From assembly GCA_965204465.1 (NCBI GenBank), contig OZ241995.1, forward strand, positions 558,001-622,000: 64,000 bases of DNA, in the 5' to 3' direction. The stretch is from CBDBES01 sp965204465. Lineage in GTDB: Bacteria > Spirochaetota > Leptospiria > Turneriellales > CBDBES01. The position numbers were made by a program, and so were the translations under genes. Each line of letters starts with the position of its first letter. Position 1 is the stretch's first letter. The notes below the pieces were generated by a model. That model was not told where the DNA came from. It did not search any database and was given only the letters and a program-made list of their open reading frames with translations. This document shows positions 34,645 to 44,800 of this stretch, piece by piece.

Positions 34645-37386
34645 ATGGAAGCTACTCAGGTAGATGATCAGCAAGTTAAGTCATTTGTAGAAGAAGTTTC
34701 AGAGACTTTAGATTTGCTTGAAAATGCTATTATTTCTTTATCAAAAAACCCGGAAGACAGTAATATATTAAAAGAAATATTGCATGTTGCTCATACCTTA
34801 AAGGGGAACTCTGGTTTTTTAGGTTTAGATAATTTAGTTGGATTGAGCCATTCAATGGAAGATGCCTTTCAGGTATTATTAAATGAAGAGCATGTCATTG
34901 ATAGTAATATTATTGATCTTTTATTTGAGTGTAAGGATAAAATTAAATATATAAGTGAATCTCTTAGTGATAGAGAGGATGCATTTTCTATATCAACAAA
35001 TGACCTTATTCAAAAAATACAGATTTTAATCCAAAAGCCAGATGATTCCATGGCAATTTATGAAAACAGAAACAATAAAACGGAACAGAAAAATGAAGCT
35101 ACTGAAAGTAAGGATCTATCAAATTATATACATATTCAGGCAGTTATTTCAGATGAAGAAGCAGCCCCTGAAATAAGAGCATTTTTATTGGAAAAAAAGA
35201 TCTCAAAAGTAGGCGATATAATTCAGAAATATCCTGAGGAAGGGGCAGTGGATGCTGAATTTAAAAAAGTAGAATTTTGGATCCAAACAGATCTGTCAAA
35301 AGAGGAAATAGAAAAAAATATTAAAATAGAACTCATAGAAAGTCTGAGAATTTCAGACCCCAAAGATAATGAAAAAAAATCTATTTCTATCAATGACACT
35401 CAGACCAAACCCTTGATCAATGAGAGTCTACCTGAGCAACATCAAAGAAATATTGATATTTCAGATACAATAAGAGTTCCGATTAAAGAATTAGATCATC
35501 TTTTGAACTTAGCAGGAGAGTTGATCATTGGCAATAATAATTTTCATCTTGTTCAAGATCTGATCTTTAAAGGAGAGAATACGGATATAGTTCTCAGGAA
35601 ATTTAAAGATAATCTAAAAAATATGCAGAACATTGCTTCAGAAGTAAAAAGATTGCTCATGAATGCCCGTCTGGTCCCTATTCAACAAGTTTTTAATCGC
35701 TTTAGGCGTTTTGTAAGGGATTATGCGCTAAAAAATAATAAGAAAATCAAATTAGTTCTATCTGGTGGAGATACAGAACTAGATAAAAAACTCATTGAAG
35801 AAATTATAAAGCCTCTGACTCATATTATACGTAATGCAGTAGACCATGGTGTCGAAACGATAGAAGAAAGAAAAATTAAAAATAAGCCTGAAATGGCTAC
35901 CATACAACTTGCTGCATATCAAAAAGGTAAATCCATTGTAGTTGAGGTTAAAGAAGATGGAAAAGGGCTCAATTATGAGAAGATCATAAAAAAAGCAATT
36001 GAAAAAAAAATGATCTCTCCGGAAGAAGCCAGAGATATCTCAGAAGAAAGTATAAAAAAGTTTATTTTCGAACCTGGCTTTTCAAGTAAAGATGATGTAG
36101 ACCTGATATCTGGTAGAGGCATTGGATTAGACGTAGCAAGGCAAACAATAGAGTCCATGAATGGTACTCTTGAATTTGATTCCTATATAGATAATGGCAC
36201 AAAAGTGACAATAACTCTTCCATTAACGATGGCCATAATAGAGGTTTTTGTCATACGAATAAAGGAAAATCAATATTGTATTCCAATGCAATCTGTATTA
36301 GAGATTAAAAGAATAGCCCCGGAAAATATTTTCTTTGTTACCGATATCGAAGTCATTCAAATAAGAGATACATTGATTCCTATTATTCATTTGAATAAAA
36401 TAATACATCTGGAAAAGGATGGAAATAAAGTAAAGCCTGGTGTAACGATTGAAAATAATAAATCAGAAAATTACTTATCTATCATGATAGTGGAGATAAA
36501 TAAAGAAAAATTTGCATTTCCTATAGATGAATTGTTGCACAAGCAGGAAACTGTGATTCAATCTTTAGAGAATAATTATAGACTTGTGGAAGGCATTTCA
36601 GGTGTCTCTATTTTGAGAGATGGTAGTATTTCTTTTGTAATAGATTTGCAGAAGGTCATCTCAATGTATAAAAATAATTCTGATATTAATAATATAGGAT
36701 CATTATCTTATTCTATGCAAGAATATGATGAGAATTTTCTTTATGGATCAGAAATGAATGATTCTTCCAGTGAGTCTTATGAATACACAGAAATATTAAA
36801 TAAATTAGAATCTTTTTTCCAGGAAAAAAATAAATCATTGATGCAAGAGTGGTTCAAAGAAGGTAATGGAGCAGCCCTGAGAGGAATTAAGGTCATGACC
36901 AGTAAGAATAGTATTAACATAGGTGAAACAAAGGTTAAATTTATTCCCATGAAAAAGGCTTTTAATCTATTAGGCCAACTCAATGATCGATCTACGGAAA
37001 AAAATATAATGAATTTCATGTTGCCTATTCTTCCAATTCATGGAAGCGTAAATCTATTGATAACTTCTCAAGGGGCTATAAAGCTCATTAAACTATTATG
37101 GGAAAAAGTTAATATTGAAGTTTCCGGAATTCCTGACCATGAACCGCTTTTAGAATTAGTTAATATCATGGGAAGTTCTTATACGAATAGCCTGGAACAT
37201 ATACATGATATTGGAATCAAACCAGGTATTCCTGCAATGTATCATGGTCTTGATTCGATCATTAAAAATATCGATAAAAATATAAATAAAACAGCTCAAA
37301 AAATGCTATACATAAAAAATCAATTTTATTGGGAAAATGACACCGTATTGGCAAAATTATTGATCATTTTGCCCGGAATAAAGTAA
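34645..37386 (+). CDS. cheA: chemotaxis histidine kinase CheA with C-terminal CheC-like domain
   Basis: Order: HPt domain with phospho-accepting H50 in VAHTLKGN; a poorly conserved linker/P2 region (about 130-270); dimerisation helix pair (LDHLLNLAGELIIGNN); ATPase with HIIRNAVDHGVET (N box), EDGKGL, GRGIGLDVARQTIESMNG; CheW-like domain (about 520-690). After these comes an additional domain of about 180 residues containing LLELVNIMGSSYTNSLEHI. It fits the CheC/CheX phosphatase signature E-x2-N-x22-P exactly (E837, N840, P863), with Glu rather than Asp/Ser at the upstream position. So kinase and possible CheY-P phosphatase are on one chain. cheY follows after 84 bases. Confidence 0.92.
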   Translation: MEATQVDDQQVKSFVEEVSETLDLLENAIISLSKNPEDSNILKEILHVAHTLKGNSGFLGLDNLVGLSHSMEDAFQVLLNEEHVIDSNIIDLLFECKDKIKYISESLSDREDAFSISTNDLIQKIQILIQKPDDSMAIYENRNNKTEQKNEATESKDLSNYIHIQAVISDEEAAPEIRAFLLEKKISKVGDIIQKYPEEGAVDAEFKKVEFWIQTDLSKEEIEKNIKIELIESLRISDPKDNEKKSISINDTQTKPLINESLPEQHQRNIDISDTIRVPIKELDHLLNLAGELIIGNNNFHLVQDLIFKGENTDIVLRKFKDNLKNMQNIASEVKRLLMNARLVPIQQVFNRFRRFVRDYALKNNKKIKLVLSGGDTELDKKLIEEIIKPLTHIIRNAVDHGVETIEERKIKNKPEMATIQLAAYQKGKSIVVEVKEDGKGLNYEKIIKKAIEKKMISPEEARDISEESIKKFIFEPGFSSKDDVDLISGRGIGLDVARQTIESMNGTLEFDSYIDNGTKVTITLPLTMAIIEVFVIRIKENQYCIPMQSVLEIKRIAPENIFFVTDIEVIQIRDTLIPIIHLNKIIHLEKDGNKVKPGVTIENNKSENYLSIMIVEINKEKFAFPIDELLHKQETVIQSLENNYRLVEGISGVSILRDGSISFVIDLQKVISMYKNNSDINNIGSLSYSMQEYDENFLYGSEMNDSSSESYEYTEILNKLESFFQEKNKSLMQEWFKEGNGAALRGIKVMTSKNSINIGETKVKFIPMKKAFNLLGQLNDRSTEKNIMNFMLPILPIHGSVNLLITSQGAIKLIKLLWEKVNIEVSGIPDHEPLLELVNIMGSSYTNSLEHIHDIGIKPGIPAMYHGLDSIIKNIDKNINKTAQKMLYIKNQFYWENDTVLAKLLIILPGIK

Positions 37387-37470
37387 TAGAGGGAAAAGTT
37401 AGATTTAAGATTTAGCAGATCAATAAAAGAAATGGACACTTTATTGGAAATAATTTTTTAAGGCTTCACT

Positions 37471-37839
37471 ATGGCAAATAGAAAGAGAGTACTCATTACA
37501 GATGACTCTGGATATATGCGGCAGGTTATTCGTAAATATCTTGAGCCGGAAGGTTTTGAAATTATAGCAGAAGCACAAAATGGTTTGGAAGCAATAAAGC
37601 TTTTTGAATTGCATCAGCCTGAATTAGTGACCATGGATATATCCATGCACCATTTAAATGGTATAGAAACAACAGAAAAAATTATTAATATAAGCCCCCG
37701 GACGAAGATTATTGTTATATCCGCTTTGGGAGAAGCCAGGTTGATCAAACAAGCGATCAGCGCGGGAGCTAGTGATTTTATTATTAAGCCTTTTTCAGAA
37801 AAAAGATTGCTTCTTTCTGTAAATTCAATTTTAAAATAA
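37471..37839 (+). CDS. cheY: CheY-like single-domain response regulator
   Basis: 122 residues, receiver only. Acidic pocket D11 and D12, phospho-acceptor D56 in VTMDISMHHLNG, S84 at the switch Thr/Ser position (VISALGE) and K106 in IIKPF. Presumably phosphorylated by the neighbouring CheA and signalling to the flagellar motor or to the next gene product. The ATG lies 84 bases after cheA and the stop four bases before the pseudo-receiver/PilZ gene. Confidence 0.93.
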   Translation: MANRKRVLITDDSGYMRQVIRKYLEPEGFEIIAEAQNGLEAIKLFELHQPELVTMDISMHHLNGIETTEKIINISPRTKIIVISALGEARLIKQAISAGASDFIIKPFSEKRLLLSVNSILK

Positions 37840-37843
37840 TAAA

Positions 37844-38581
37844 ATGAATCCAGATTTAATAAAAAAGAAGGTATTAGTATTAACGAACTCTGAAGATATA
37901 CGATCAGGCCTCCAGAAGATTCTAAATAATTTAGAATGCGAAGTAAACTATGTTTCAACTATAAACGACTTAGCGGAAATAAAAGATTCTTTTTATGATA
38001 TAGTAATTATTCATTTTTTGGCACCTGAAGTACAAATGATGAAAATGGTCAAGAAATGGAAAGAAAAATTTTCACCAATTATTATGCTTATATATTCTTA
38101 TTCAATAAGAAATTTAAAGAACATGAAAGAATTTCTAAGCAGAATTGATTTTGCTTTTTTTCTACCCATTGAAAGTGAATCCTTTAAAAATACCTTTATG
38201 CAAGTGCTAAATGAATCTTCTGAAGAAAGAAGAATTTCATTTAGAAAAAAAGGGATTGCTTTCCTTTGGATCAGTAAATATAACAGTCATTTAAAAAAAA
38301 GTGGCTTATTTTCTTCTCCCTATAATATTAATATTTCGAATAACGGACTTTCTTTTGAATCTTATGTTGAGTATGCAGTGAATGATGTTTTAAAATCATG
38401 GACAAAATATGAAGAAACAGGCTCAAGATTGATCGAGCTAGATGGTGTTATAAGATGGAAAAAGAAAGTTACTTCTAGAAAAGAAGATATGCCCAATTTC
38501 CAGTATGGACTTGAATTTAACCTTGAAAAAGGAGACGATGTTCAAACTTTTTTAGAGATCATTAGTCGAAACAAGATGTGA
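37844..38581 (+). CDS. pseudo-receiver plus PilZ (c-di-GMP-binding) protein
   Basis: 245 residues. The first 120 have the receiver fold pattern (KKVLVLTNSEDIRSGLQKIL, YDIVIIHFLAPEV, FAFFLPIES) but the phospho-acceptor position is His rather than Asp and the acidic pair is missing, so it should not be phosphorylated. The C-terminal part has the PilZ c-di-GMP signature: R130-ISF-R134 (RxxxR) and N163-x-S165-xx-G168 (N/DxSxxG). In an operon with cheA and cheY it could link c-di-GMP levels to chemotaxis. Confidence 0.75.
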   Translation: MNPDLIKKKVLVLTNSEDIRSGLQKILNNLECEVNYVSTINDLAEIKDSFYDIVIIHFLAPEVQMMKMVKKWKEKFSPIIMLIYSYSIRNLKNMKEFLSRIDFAFFLPIESESFKNTFMQVLNESSEERRISFRKKGIAFLWISKYNSHLKKSGLFSSPYNINISNNGLSFESYVEYAVNDVLKSWTKYEETGSRLIELDGVIRWKKKVTSRKEDMPNFQYGLEFNLEKGDDVQTFLEIISRNKM

Positions 38582-38666
38582 ACGCGTTCTATTAATTCCA
38601 CTGAACTGCTGGACTTATTTCAATTTTACTTTAACCCATATGTCACTCATTCATGAAAAGTATCTA

Positions 38667-39050
38667 TTATGAACCAGTTGACCCAAGCCATTTTAACATT
38701 AAATACCCAATGATGGTAATTGATGAAAAAATGGTTAATGCGCGTATGATGTTATTTTGGGTCTTGATATCTTTCACTAGTAGTCCCATTAGTAATGTGA
38801 AAGGACATAGCCAGAATAATGAGAATACGGCTAAATGCAAACTTTGATATAAAGATGTAATGAGATCATTAAATTCGATCTTCATTAGGGATAATGTTAT
38901 CTTATATAGATCATCCCACCAAAAGAGAATATATGCGATCAGGATAGAGGACATTATGGCCTTTGAAGAGGCATATATTTCTTTTCGTGTGACCAGCCAT
39001 ATTGTGGTCATAATCCAGATCATGGTTGGTAAGAATAATGCTTTATCCAT
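38667..39050 (-). CDS. hypothetical membrane protein
   Basis: 127 residues with four hydrophobic segments (LPTMIWIMTTIWLV, AIMSSILIAYILFWW, LAVFSLFWLCPFTLLMGLL, IFSSITIIGYLML). No family recognised. It starts within pdxA (31-base overlap), suggesting translational coupling. Convergent with the pseudo-receiver/PilZ gene, with an 85-base gap. Confidence 0.6.
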   Translation of the reverse strand: MDKALFLPTMIWIMTTIWLVTRKEIYASSKAIMSSILIAYILFWWDDLYKITLSLMKIEFNDLITSLYQSLHLAVFSLFWLCPFTLLMGLLVKDIKTQNNIIRALTIFSSITIIGYLMLKWLGSTGS

Positions 39051-40075
39051 TTTTTACTCCACTTAATAGCAAAACGAATACTATTCTGTATACTTTTAAT
39101 ATTAGCATCTTTTATTCCGCTTAAAGAATACGCTGGACCATGGTCAGGGGATACTCTTAATTTAGGTAAATTTAAAGTTATATTGATCCCCTCCATCCCG
39201 TAAAGAGCCTTAAAAGGAATCAGCCCCTGGTCATGATAACAAGCGATCATCATGGAATATTTTTTTCGTAATTCAGATGTGAATGCAGCATCCGGAGATA
39301 ATATGCCATGGACATTTAGATCTTTTTGAAGAAAGGATAGTTTTTTTTTCAAAAAGAATTCTTCTTTACCAATTTTCCCTCCTTCCCCTGCATGCGGATT
39401 TAAACCAATAAAAGCCATTGGCTTTTTTACATTAAATAAATTTGCATAGAATTTCATCCCTTTTTTTAAAAGAGAATAATCTACTTTTTTTATTTTATAG
39501 GCTACCTCTACTAATGGGATATGGTTTGTGAGTGGTATAACGGATAATGAAGGATGATACATGCACATAAAAGTTTTACAGAGGAAAGCTTCTTGAAGCA
39601 ATTCGGTATGACCTGTAAAAAAAACACCGGATTTTAATATCCATTCCTTAGAAACAGGCAAAGTAAGCAGAGCAGAATGGGGAAATATTTTCCATAGTTT
39701 GACCGTTCTTTTAATATATTCATGTGATCTATATCCTGTTTTTTTAGAAGGCCTTCCTAAACAATGATTCAAATCTTTACATTTTAAAAAAATTGGTTTG
39801 CTAAAATTCTGGTTGAGTAGTTTGAATATCTTATCTTCTCTTTCATCAGGATCAGGAAATGGAAGCACCTCAAAAAATTTTTTAAGCATTAAAGATTCTT
39901 CTATGATATTATCTCCTACCACGACCAACTGGGATAAATTTTTTCTTTCAGAAAGGTTCAAATATTTAGATGGATTCCGGATAATTTTGAACAGTAATTG
40001 CCAACCAATCCCTGCCGGATCTCCCTGTGTCACAAAAATGAGATGTTTTTGATAAGGGTTCAGTTTTATAGGCAT
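39020..40075 (-). CDS. pdxA: 4-hydroxythreonine-4-phosphate dehydrogenase
   Basis: Pyridoxal phosphate synthesis. Family blocks VTQGDPAGIGWQLL, LTLPVSKEWI, FFTGHTELLQEAF, GLNPHAGEGGKIG, GILSPDAAF, IACYHDQGLIPFKAL and VSPDHGPAYSL carry the substrate and metal ligands (His, Asp, His). 351 residues. Unlike classical PdxA the middle is somewhat divergent (CKDLNHCLGRPSKKTGYRS). A nine-T run at 39331-39339 is in frame. Confidence 0.93.
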   Translation of the reverse strand: MPIKLNPYQKHLIFVTQGDPAGIGWQLLFKIIRNPSKYLNLSERKNLSQLVVVGDNIIEESLMLKKFFEVLPFPDPDEREDKIFKLLNQNFSKPIFLKCKDLNHCLGRPSKKTGYRSHEYIKRTVKLWKIFPHSALLTLPVSKEWILKSGVFFTGHTELLQEAFLCKTFMCMYHPSLSVIPLTNHIPLVEVAYKIKKVDYSLLKKGMKFYANLFNVKKPMAFIGLNPHAGEGGKIGKEEFFLKKKLSFLQKDLNVHGILSPDAAFTSELRKKYSMMIACYHDQGLIPFKALYGMEGINITLNLPKLRVSPDHGPAYSLSGIKDANIKSIQNSIRFAIKWSKKWIKHYSYQP

Positions 40076-40152
40076 TTCATTTAAGATAAAGAATATGGTA
40101 TACCCTGTAAAAGAATTTATTTGATTCGTTCATCAAAGAAATAGAACCTTTT

Positions 40153-40596
40153 TTAAATTTTTTTTTGTTCTGACTTATGCGGAAATAAAATATTTTCAAG
40201 CATATTATCCTTTGAATATTCCAGCGAAATATATTCTTTAGCGGAAGCATTCAGATTATTTGAAATCATACAACGACCTTCTAAGATAACACCATTCTGA
40301 ATGATCAATTCAGGAGTTTTAATATCGCCTAATATTTTTGCGCTGGGCAATAATAATATTCTGTTTTTTGCCTCGATATTACCTATGATCACTCCCTCTA
40401 CAATAACAGAGCTTGCTTTAACATTGGTTTTTAATTTTCCCTTTGGCCCAATGTATAATTGATCAGCCTGAAGAAATTTACCTTCAAATTTACCATCTAT
40501 CTTTAAACTTCCATTAATATAGAATTGACCAGTAAAGTAAGAATTGGGCCCTATAACTGAATTTGTTATTTCTTGCGAACTTTTAACTAAAGCCAT
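40153..40596 (-). CDS. bactofilin
   Basis: Polymerising cytoskeletal protein of the bactofilin family. The central beta-helix shows the repeated pattern NSVIGPNSYFTGQFYINGSLKIDGKFEGK..., ASSVIVEGVIIGNIEAKNRI, GDIKTPELIIQNGVILEGR. I chose the ATG at 40596 (MALVKSSQEITN); the frame stays open to an in-frame ATG at 40629. In spirochetes bactofilins influence cell shape and helical pitch. 77 bases from pdxA on the same strand. Confidence 0.88.
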   Translation of the reverse strand: MALVKSSQEITNSVIGPNSYFTGQFYINGSLKIDGKFEGKFLQADQLYIGPKGKLKTNVKASSVIVEGVIIGNIEAKNRILLLPSAKILGDIKTPELIIQNGVILEGRCMISNNLNASAKEYISLEYSKDNMLENILFPHKSEQKKI

Positions 40597-40700
40597 AGGA
40601 TATACTTTAAATGAAAAATATAGTGTCACTTAAAATTTGTTTTTAAAATTAGTTTACAGTTCATCTGAAAAATAAGGAGGATAAATCAGATATTTTAATT

Positions 40701-41720
40701 TTGAAGACAATATTTTTAGATAGAGACGGAACTTTGAATCATGACCCTGGGTATCTGAATGATCCAGAGAATTTTTTTCTGAAAAATCATGTCATTGAAG
40801 GGTTGAATTTATTGAAGAATGCAGGCTTTCACTTTATTGTGATAACAAATCAGTCTGGTATTAGTAGACAAATGATCACCGAGAAGCAGTTGGAAGCTAT
40901 TCACCAAAAGATGATTTCTATCTTTTCGCAATATGGCATTAAAATTAAAAAGATCTATCATTGTCCCGATTCGAATGACCAATCAGCTCGTAGAAAACCA
41001 AACCCCGGAATGATCCAAGAGGCATTAAATGAATTTCCAATTGATCTAAAACAATCTTATATTATAGGAGATAGCTTGAGGGATATTCAAACAGGTGCAA
41101 AATGGAATATACCTGGTATTTGGCTAAATTCTTCTTCTGTTGGTCTGCATGGTAGCCATCTCCCGCGAAATTTAAAATATTCAGTGGATAATCTGTTCAA
41201 GGCGGCCTGCTTTATTCTCAGGGAAGAGTATCGAAAAAGCTGGACCCCAAAAATATATTATAAACAGGAAGGATCATTTAAAGAAAATATTAGGCAGGTA
41301 AGATCAGAAAATAAAAAAATTGTTTTTACAAACGGATGCTTTGATATTTTGCATGAAGGGCACTTGGAATATTTAGGGCAAACATCTCAATTGGCTGATT
41401 TTTTAGTGATCGGTTTAAATTCGGATAAAAGCGTTAAAAAAATAAAAGGGAACGACCGACCAATATTTAATGAAATAGAAAGATCGACTAAATTAGCACA
41501 TATTTTTTGTGTGGACATGGTGGTCATTTTTGATGAAGATCTTCCTATTGAACTGATCCGCGAAATAAAACCAGATTTCTATTCAAAAGGAGGGGACTAT
41601 AAAAAAGAAAAATTACCAGAAAGATCTGTTTTGGAAAAAATAGGATCTGAGATATTCATCTTGCCTTATATAAAAGGAAATTCTACTACAAATATCATTG
41701 AAAAAATCAAGTTATTGTAA
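40701..41720 (+). CDS. fused heptose-bisphosphate phosphatase / ADP-heptose cytidylyl-type nucleotidyltransferase
   Basis: Residues 1-165 are GmhB (HAD: FLDRDGTLNHDPGYL, VITNQSGISR, zinc-loop-like CPDSNDQSARRKPNPGM, IGDSLRDIQTGAKW). Residues 185-339 are the HldE C-terminal nucleotidyltransferase (VFTNGCFDILHEGHLEYL with the HxGH-type motif, VIGLNSDKSVKKIKG, YSKGGDYKKEKLPE, KGNSTTNIIEKI). Together they carry two of the steps to ADP-heptose for LPS core. The kinase domain (HldE N-terminus) is not here. The start is TTG at 40701, with AGGAGG 20 bases upstream. Confidence 0.88.
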   Translation: MKTIFLDRDGTLNHDPGYLNDPENFFLKNHVIEGLNLLKNAGFHFIVITNQSGISRQMITEKQLEAIHQKMISIFSQYGIKIKKIYHCPDSNDQSARRKPNPGMIQEALNEFPIDLKQSYIIGDSLRDIQTGAKWNIPGIWLNSSSVGLHGSHLPRNLKYSVDNLFKAACFILREEYRKSWTPKIYYKQEGSFKENIRQVRSENKKIVFTNGCFDILHEGHLEYLGQTSQLADFLVIGLNSDKSVKKIKGNDRPIFNEIERSTKLAHIFCVDMVVIFDEDLPIELIREIKPDFYSKGGDYKKEKLPERSVLEKIGSEIFILPYIKGNSTTNIIEKIKLL

Positions 41721-41834
41721 ATTCTATATGACTCGCAATACTTACTTATATTCACCTTTAGGCCATCAGTTTTTCTAAAGCCTTTGGATCATATATTTGT
41801 TAGACTTAGTTTGTACCGTTCAGATCAGCAGAAG

Positions 41835-44800
41835 CTAATCTTCTCTGAACATCTTTAGATTCTTTTTTACGATTTCCAGGCCATTGGCAATGTATTTTTG
41901 CAGATCTTTGATATCTGGAACTAAAATATCTATCATCCCGGAAGCCATAGCATCATTTTTTGCTCTGGCCTTAGTATTGTATTCTTTTACATAATTTTCT
42001 TTCATTTCTTTGGCCATCTTCGTTTCTCCCTTCTGAATAAGGGATGTATATTTTTCTCTGTGAAACAAATTAAAAGAAGCTTCTGAACCCATTACTGCCA
42101 TAATAGAGTCATCTAAAGTAATATATAAAATACCTGGTCTTAGATCCCTGGCAAAGGCATGTATTTGACGACCACCATAATTTTGATTTAAAACAACAGA
42201 TACGACTGGTATTTCACTGAGAACATTTACATCTAAAGATTCCCCACCTATCTGTTGAATACGTAACCTTTCTTGTTTCGTGCCTGGTAAAAAGCCAGGC
42301 GAATTAGAAAGCATGATCAATGGTATTTGATGTTTATCCAGAAACTCTGTAAATAGTCTGAATTTTTCTGTGCCGATAGCGTCTGCTGCCCCACTCAAGA
42401 TATTAGGTTGGTCGGCCAAAATACCTACCGTAGTCCCATTGACTCTGGCCAATCCACTGATCAGTGCAGGACCTTTAAAAGGGGAATTCATATCTCTATA
42501 AAATTCTATGAAACTGTCCTTATCAAAAATTTGCTTTATTACAGAATCTATCATATCATAAGGTCTGGATAGATCTTCAGGAATTTTTGGTTTATTTTTT
42601 GCTATTTTTTCATTTTTCAATAAGTAATTCCCTTTTTTATCATTCAAATAACTAAGAATTTTTAAAGATAAGTCAAAAGCAGAAGAATATGAATTTACTA
42701 TAAAGTGTGCATTTTGATTCATTATATTTTGCAATCGCTCATCGATTTTTTCCTCTTGTATGTAGATCAAAGCATCTACATTGAAATGAGAGATCATATT
42801 ATGAATACCTCTTGCATTAGTCAGTATACAGATTCTGATCTGAGATTGTTTTTTATTTAATAGTTTAGATAATTCATTTCGCGCTCTAAGTGTGTTTTCA
42901 TCATCATTTAGACTTCTCTTATAGGTATTTTCCCCCCAGATGAATATCTGGTTGACTCCTGTTTTTTGAGATATCTTGATCAATTCCCTGGCTTTTACAA
43001 TAGAAGCATAAGAACGAACTCCTAAGCGGGTTCGGGGACCCATGATCAAAATAGGGTAGCCTCCTACTTGGGCGAATCCAGCGAATAAAGAACCTGCTCT
43101 ATAAAATTGATCATTAAATGGCAGGAAAAGAGTATTGTCTACGTTTTCCCTGACAATATTTTCATTAATGACTTCAAAATCCTGGGGTTTTAAAAATTTT
43201 GGTCTTTCTTTCCTTTGTATTTTTTTGTAAATTTGATTACTTGAGAATATTTTCTGTACCTGATTAACATAATTGATCACATCAAACTTATTATTGGCGA
43301 TTAAATTGACAATTCCTGTCCATTTCCCCATTACTTTTGCGCCGCCTATTTCATAATTTGTCATTTTTTCACCTGTTACGGATTCAATCACATTTGCGCC
43401 GGTTAGTACCCTATAGGAGTTTTCTGAATCCAACATGATCTGGATAGCTGCCTGGCTGGAACCATATACGTCTAAACCAGTGGAAGAACCAATTCCTATG
43501 GCTGTGATGAAAGTTTTTCCATTGGGAAGGGAAGAAATTTCTTTATTCGATTCAATGAAAGACTTTACCTCTACTAAAAGTTTCTTTAGAACGGGGTCGG
43601 CGGAGTGCTTAATGAATTGTAACAGGGTTTTCTCTGTTATATTTGAATCTCCAATCGCATTCATCATGAAACCCTGAGCTGCTCTTTTCAGAGAAATCAT
43701 TCCTTCTTTTATATTTGCACCCGCTCCATCATTCCAAACATAAAGGGGTATTTTTAATAAAAAAGAAATGTAGCATGCCGCAATATATTTAAGACCTTCC
43801 AGATTGCCAGTAGCACCCCCAGAGACTTTAGAATCCTTCATATAAAAGCAAGCAGGTATATTCTGAATATTGCCTATATATATTTTACCACCGACTGGTT
43901 TTATTTCTCTTTGACCTGTTTTAGGATTTTTCCATATAAAGTTATCTATAGAGTTTAAAAGAATTTCTCTGAATTTATTTTCCTGAAAGGTTTGCCTTGC
44001 CCATTTTTCTACAGGCCATTTATCTAAATCATACTGTCTTTTTTTTCTTGGATCCAATAACCAACTGCAATATAAGTATTCCTCATATTCTTCATCAACC
44101 GGATCAATGTATATGATTCTTTCTTGGGTCTTAAAAATAAAGCTTTGCAGACTCTCTTCTTGATCCTCAGAAGTAGAGTCGACTTTAAAATAAGTGATCA
44201 ATCCCTTGAAGTTAATATTTGCAAAATAGACAAATATATTTTCCCCAATAGATAACATGTGGCGATAGTTAATATATCCAGGAGTATTATTCAGAATATC
44301 TACCTTTAACTTATCTTGAAAAGCATATATTTCCCCCATATTATTTTGGTTTGGTTTGATTTTTTGATAGAGTCTTATACATTTTGCTAAATGGATACAT
44401 GCTTTTTCAATAACAGATATTTCATATTTATCTTGGGCCTTATTGTATTTGATCTTAATTGTTTCAGGGATAATAGAAATACAAAAATATCTCTGGTCTG
44501 TAATATCTTTTTGATGGGTCAGTTCAAAAACATAACAATATTTAAAAGGGGAGAATAAAATTTTAATTTTATAAGCCTTTTGAAGAAAATTTATTTTGCG
44601 CATAAATTCCTTTCTGGCCCATTTAGGTATTTTAAGTGAATCATAAGAGATATTGGATGAAGATTTCAATGAATCTTTTAATTTAATTTTGATCTTTAAA
44701 GCTTCTTCTTGATCGATGTTTGAATCAATAGTAGAGAAAGGATCTTTTATGAACTTTCGATAGTCTCTTATGTATTTGGTAGAGCTTTCCATTTGCATCT

